Source: Victivallales bacterium (lineage in GTDB: Bacteria > Verrucomicrobiota > Lentisphaeria > Oligosphaerales > Oligosphaeraceae). From it: a stretch of 6,779 nt of DNA. Shown here in pieces: positions 6,199 to 6,779 of this stretch. A program made the position numbers and the translations under genes. The notes under the pieces were generated by a model. The model saw nothing but the letters and a program-made list of their open reading frames with translations, was not told the origin of the DNA and ran no database searches. Numbering within the stretch: position 1 is the first letter of the stretch; every line of letters starts with the position of its first letter. The stretch spans positions 1-6,779 of the forward strand of contig JAFTAC010000271.1 in assembly GCA_017458805.1 (NCBI GenBank), written 5' to 3'.

Positions 6199-6214
6199 CC
6201 GCTTCGCTATGCGG
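6199..6214. repeat. Small CCGC/GCGG hairpin upstream of fxsA
   Basis: CCGC (6199-6202) pairs with GCGG (6211-6214) around the 8-nt loop TTCGCTAT, 30 bp before the fxsA start. It resembles the more perfect hairpins of the cluster at 6011-6142 and may be a degenerate outlying member. It is weak on its own. Confidence 0.4.
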
Positions 6215-6244
6215 CTTACCATTTGAATAGTTACCCTATTTAAT

Positions 6245-6733
6245 ATGAAAATCTTCTTATACCTCTTCCTTTTCTTCGTGCTGGTGGCCAACGTGGAGCT
6301 GTTCACCTTCCTGTACCTGGGGGCCTCCATTGGCTTGCTGCCCACGCTGGTCATCATTATTGGTACAGGCATGCTTGGGGCCTATCTAGCCAAGCAGGAA
6401 GGACTTAAGAGTTGGAACCGCATCAAGGCGGCGCTTGCGCGGGGGCAGAACCCATCCAGCGAGATGGTCAACGGGCTTTGCATCCTATTGGCTGGCATAG
6501 CCTTGTGCATCCCAGGCTTCATCAGCGACATCTGCGGGCTTGTCCTTCTCATCCCGTTTGTCCGCAAGCACCTCGTGCCTGCGATTGCGCGACGCTGGCA
6601 GCCTCTCTCCGTCTTCGGCTTGCACACACAGAATGGCAATGATGAAGACACAACAGAGCCCAGCGGCCCCACACCATTCCGCCACACTGGCGATGATGAC
6701 GATGTCATTGACGTGGAGCCAATTAAACGCTAA
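6245..6733 (+). CDS. fxsA: FxsA family cytoplasmic membrane protein
   Basis: A 162-aa inner-membrane protein. E. coli FxsA (YjeG), when overproduced, relieves exclusion of phage T7 by the F plasmid; the normal role of the family is unknown. Hydrophobic segments are seen at about 2-25, 28-48 and 77-105. Family hallmarks are VELF (17-20), with the glutamate inside the first membrane segment; GxxLAKQEGLKSWNR (about 45-59); RGQNPSSEMVNG (66-77); and IPGFISDICGLVLLIP (89-104). The tail from about 118 is polar, very acidic (GDDDDVIDVEPIKR) and cytoplasmic by the positive-inside pattern. The length fits the longer members with such tails. The ATG at 6245 gives the expected MKIFLY start, but no Shine-Dalgarno is visible in the AT-rich bases before it. 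A CATAAT at 6166-6171 could be a -10 box, though no properly spaced -35 goes with it. No terminator follows within the window. Confidence 0.93.
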   Translation: MKIFLYLFLFFVLVANVELFTFLYLGASIGLLPTLVIIIGTGMLGAYLAKQEGLKSWNRIKAALARGQNPSSEMVNGLCILLAGIALCIPGFISDICGLVLLIPFVRKHLVPAIARRWQPLSVFGLHTQNGNDEDTTEPSGPTPFRHTGDDDDVIDVEPIKR

Positions 6734-6779
6734 ATCCTCCAAAGGGCTAAATAATCCAAAACATCTTTCTGAAACCACA

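Noticed and set aside
5983..6243. An 86-codon plus-strand frame whose ATG overlaps the ispE stop codon
   Set aside because: It is made up mostly of the hairpin cluster, has no recognisable domain or Shine-Dalgarno, and its Arg/Pro/Leu-rich translation is what GC-rich palindromes give by chance.

Overview
The window reads as chromosomal DNA of an anaerobic, probably gut or rumen, bacterium. The best guess is a member of the PVC group (Lentisphaerota/Kiritimatiellota-like). That rests on the secreted GH42-like glycosidase with an N-terminal beta-sandwich, its pairing with a xylose-isomerase-fold epimerase, the clostridial-type 2[4Fe-4S] ferredoxin, the MEP-pathway kinase IspE, and the abundance of tandem repeats and hairpins between genes. 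This assignment is inference only; no rRNA or marker gene settles it.

Layout. Positions 1-279 (minus) hold the N-terminal part of an AAA ATPase that runs off the left edge. Positions 280-444 are intergenic and contain a perfect 29-bp inverted repeat (344-410). Three minus-strand genes follow, transcribed right to left: a YfcE-type metallophosphoesterase (4657 to 4100), a sugar isomerase/epimerase-fold protein (3876 to 3064) and an exported GH42-like glycoside hydrolase (2949 to 445). The gap between the first two is filled almost entirely by a heptamer tandem array that reverses orientation midway, and the gap between the second and third carries a short 9-bp tandem repeat.

Positions 4658-4861 form a divergent control region. 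From it the plus-strand ferredoxin gene (4862-5035, 57 aa) is expressed behind a good sigma70-like promoter and a hairpin-bearing leader. A strong intrinsic terminator (5063-5104) follows, then ispE (5114-5986) only 9 nt after the T-tract. A 258-bp gap (5987-6244) packed with short GC-rich hairpins separates ispE from fxsA (6245-6733). The last 46 bases (6734-6779) show nothing I can support.

How the genes fit together. The glycosidase would release sugars outside the cytoplasm, and the isomerase-fold protein could act on a sugar or polyol inside; this is plausible but unproven. YfcE, ferredoxin, IspE and FxsA are ordinary housekeeping genes. IspE and ferredoxin make a loose functional pair, because the last two MEP-pathway enzymes are 4Fe-4S enzymes that need reductant. 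No obviously new multi-gene system is visible. The unusual content is in the intergenic DNA: the foldback heptamer array, the hairpin cluster and the perfect inverted repeat.
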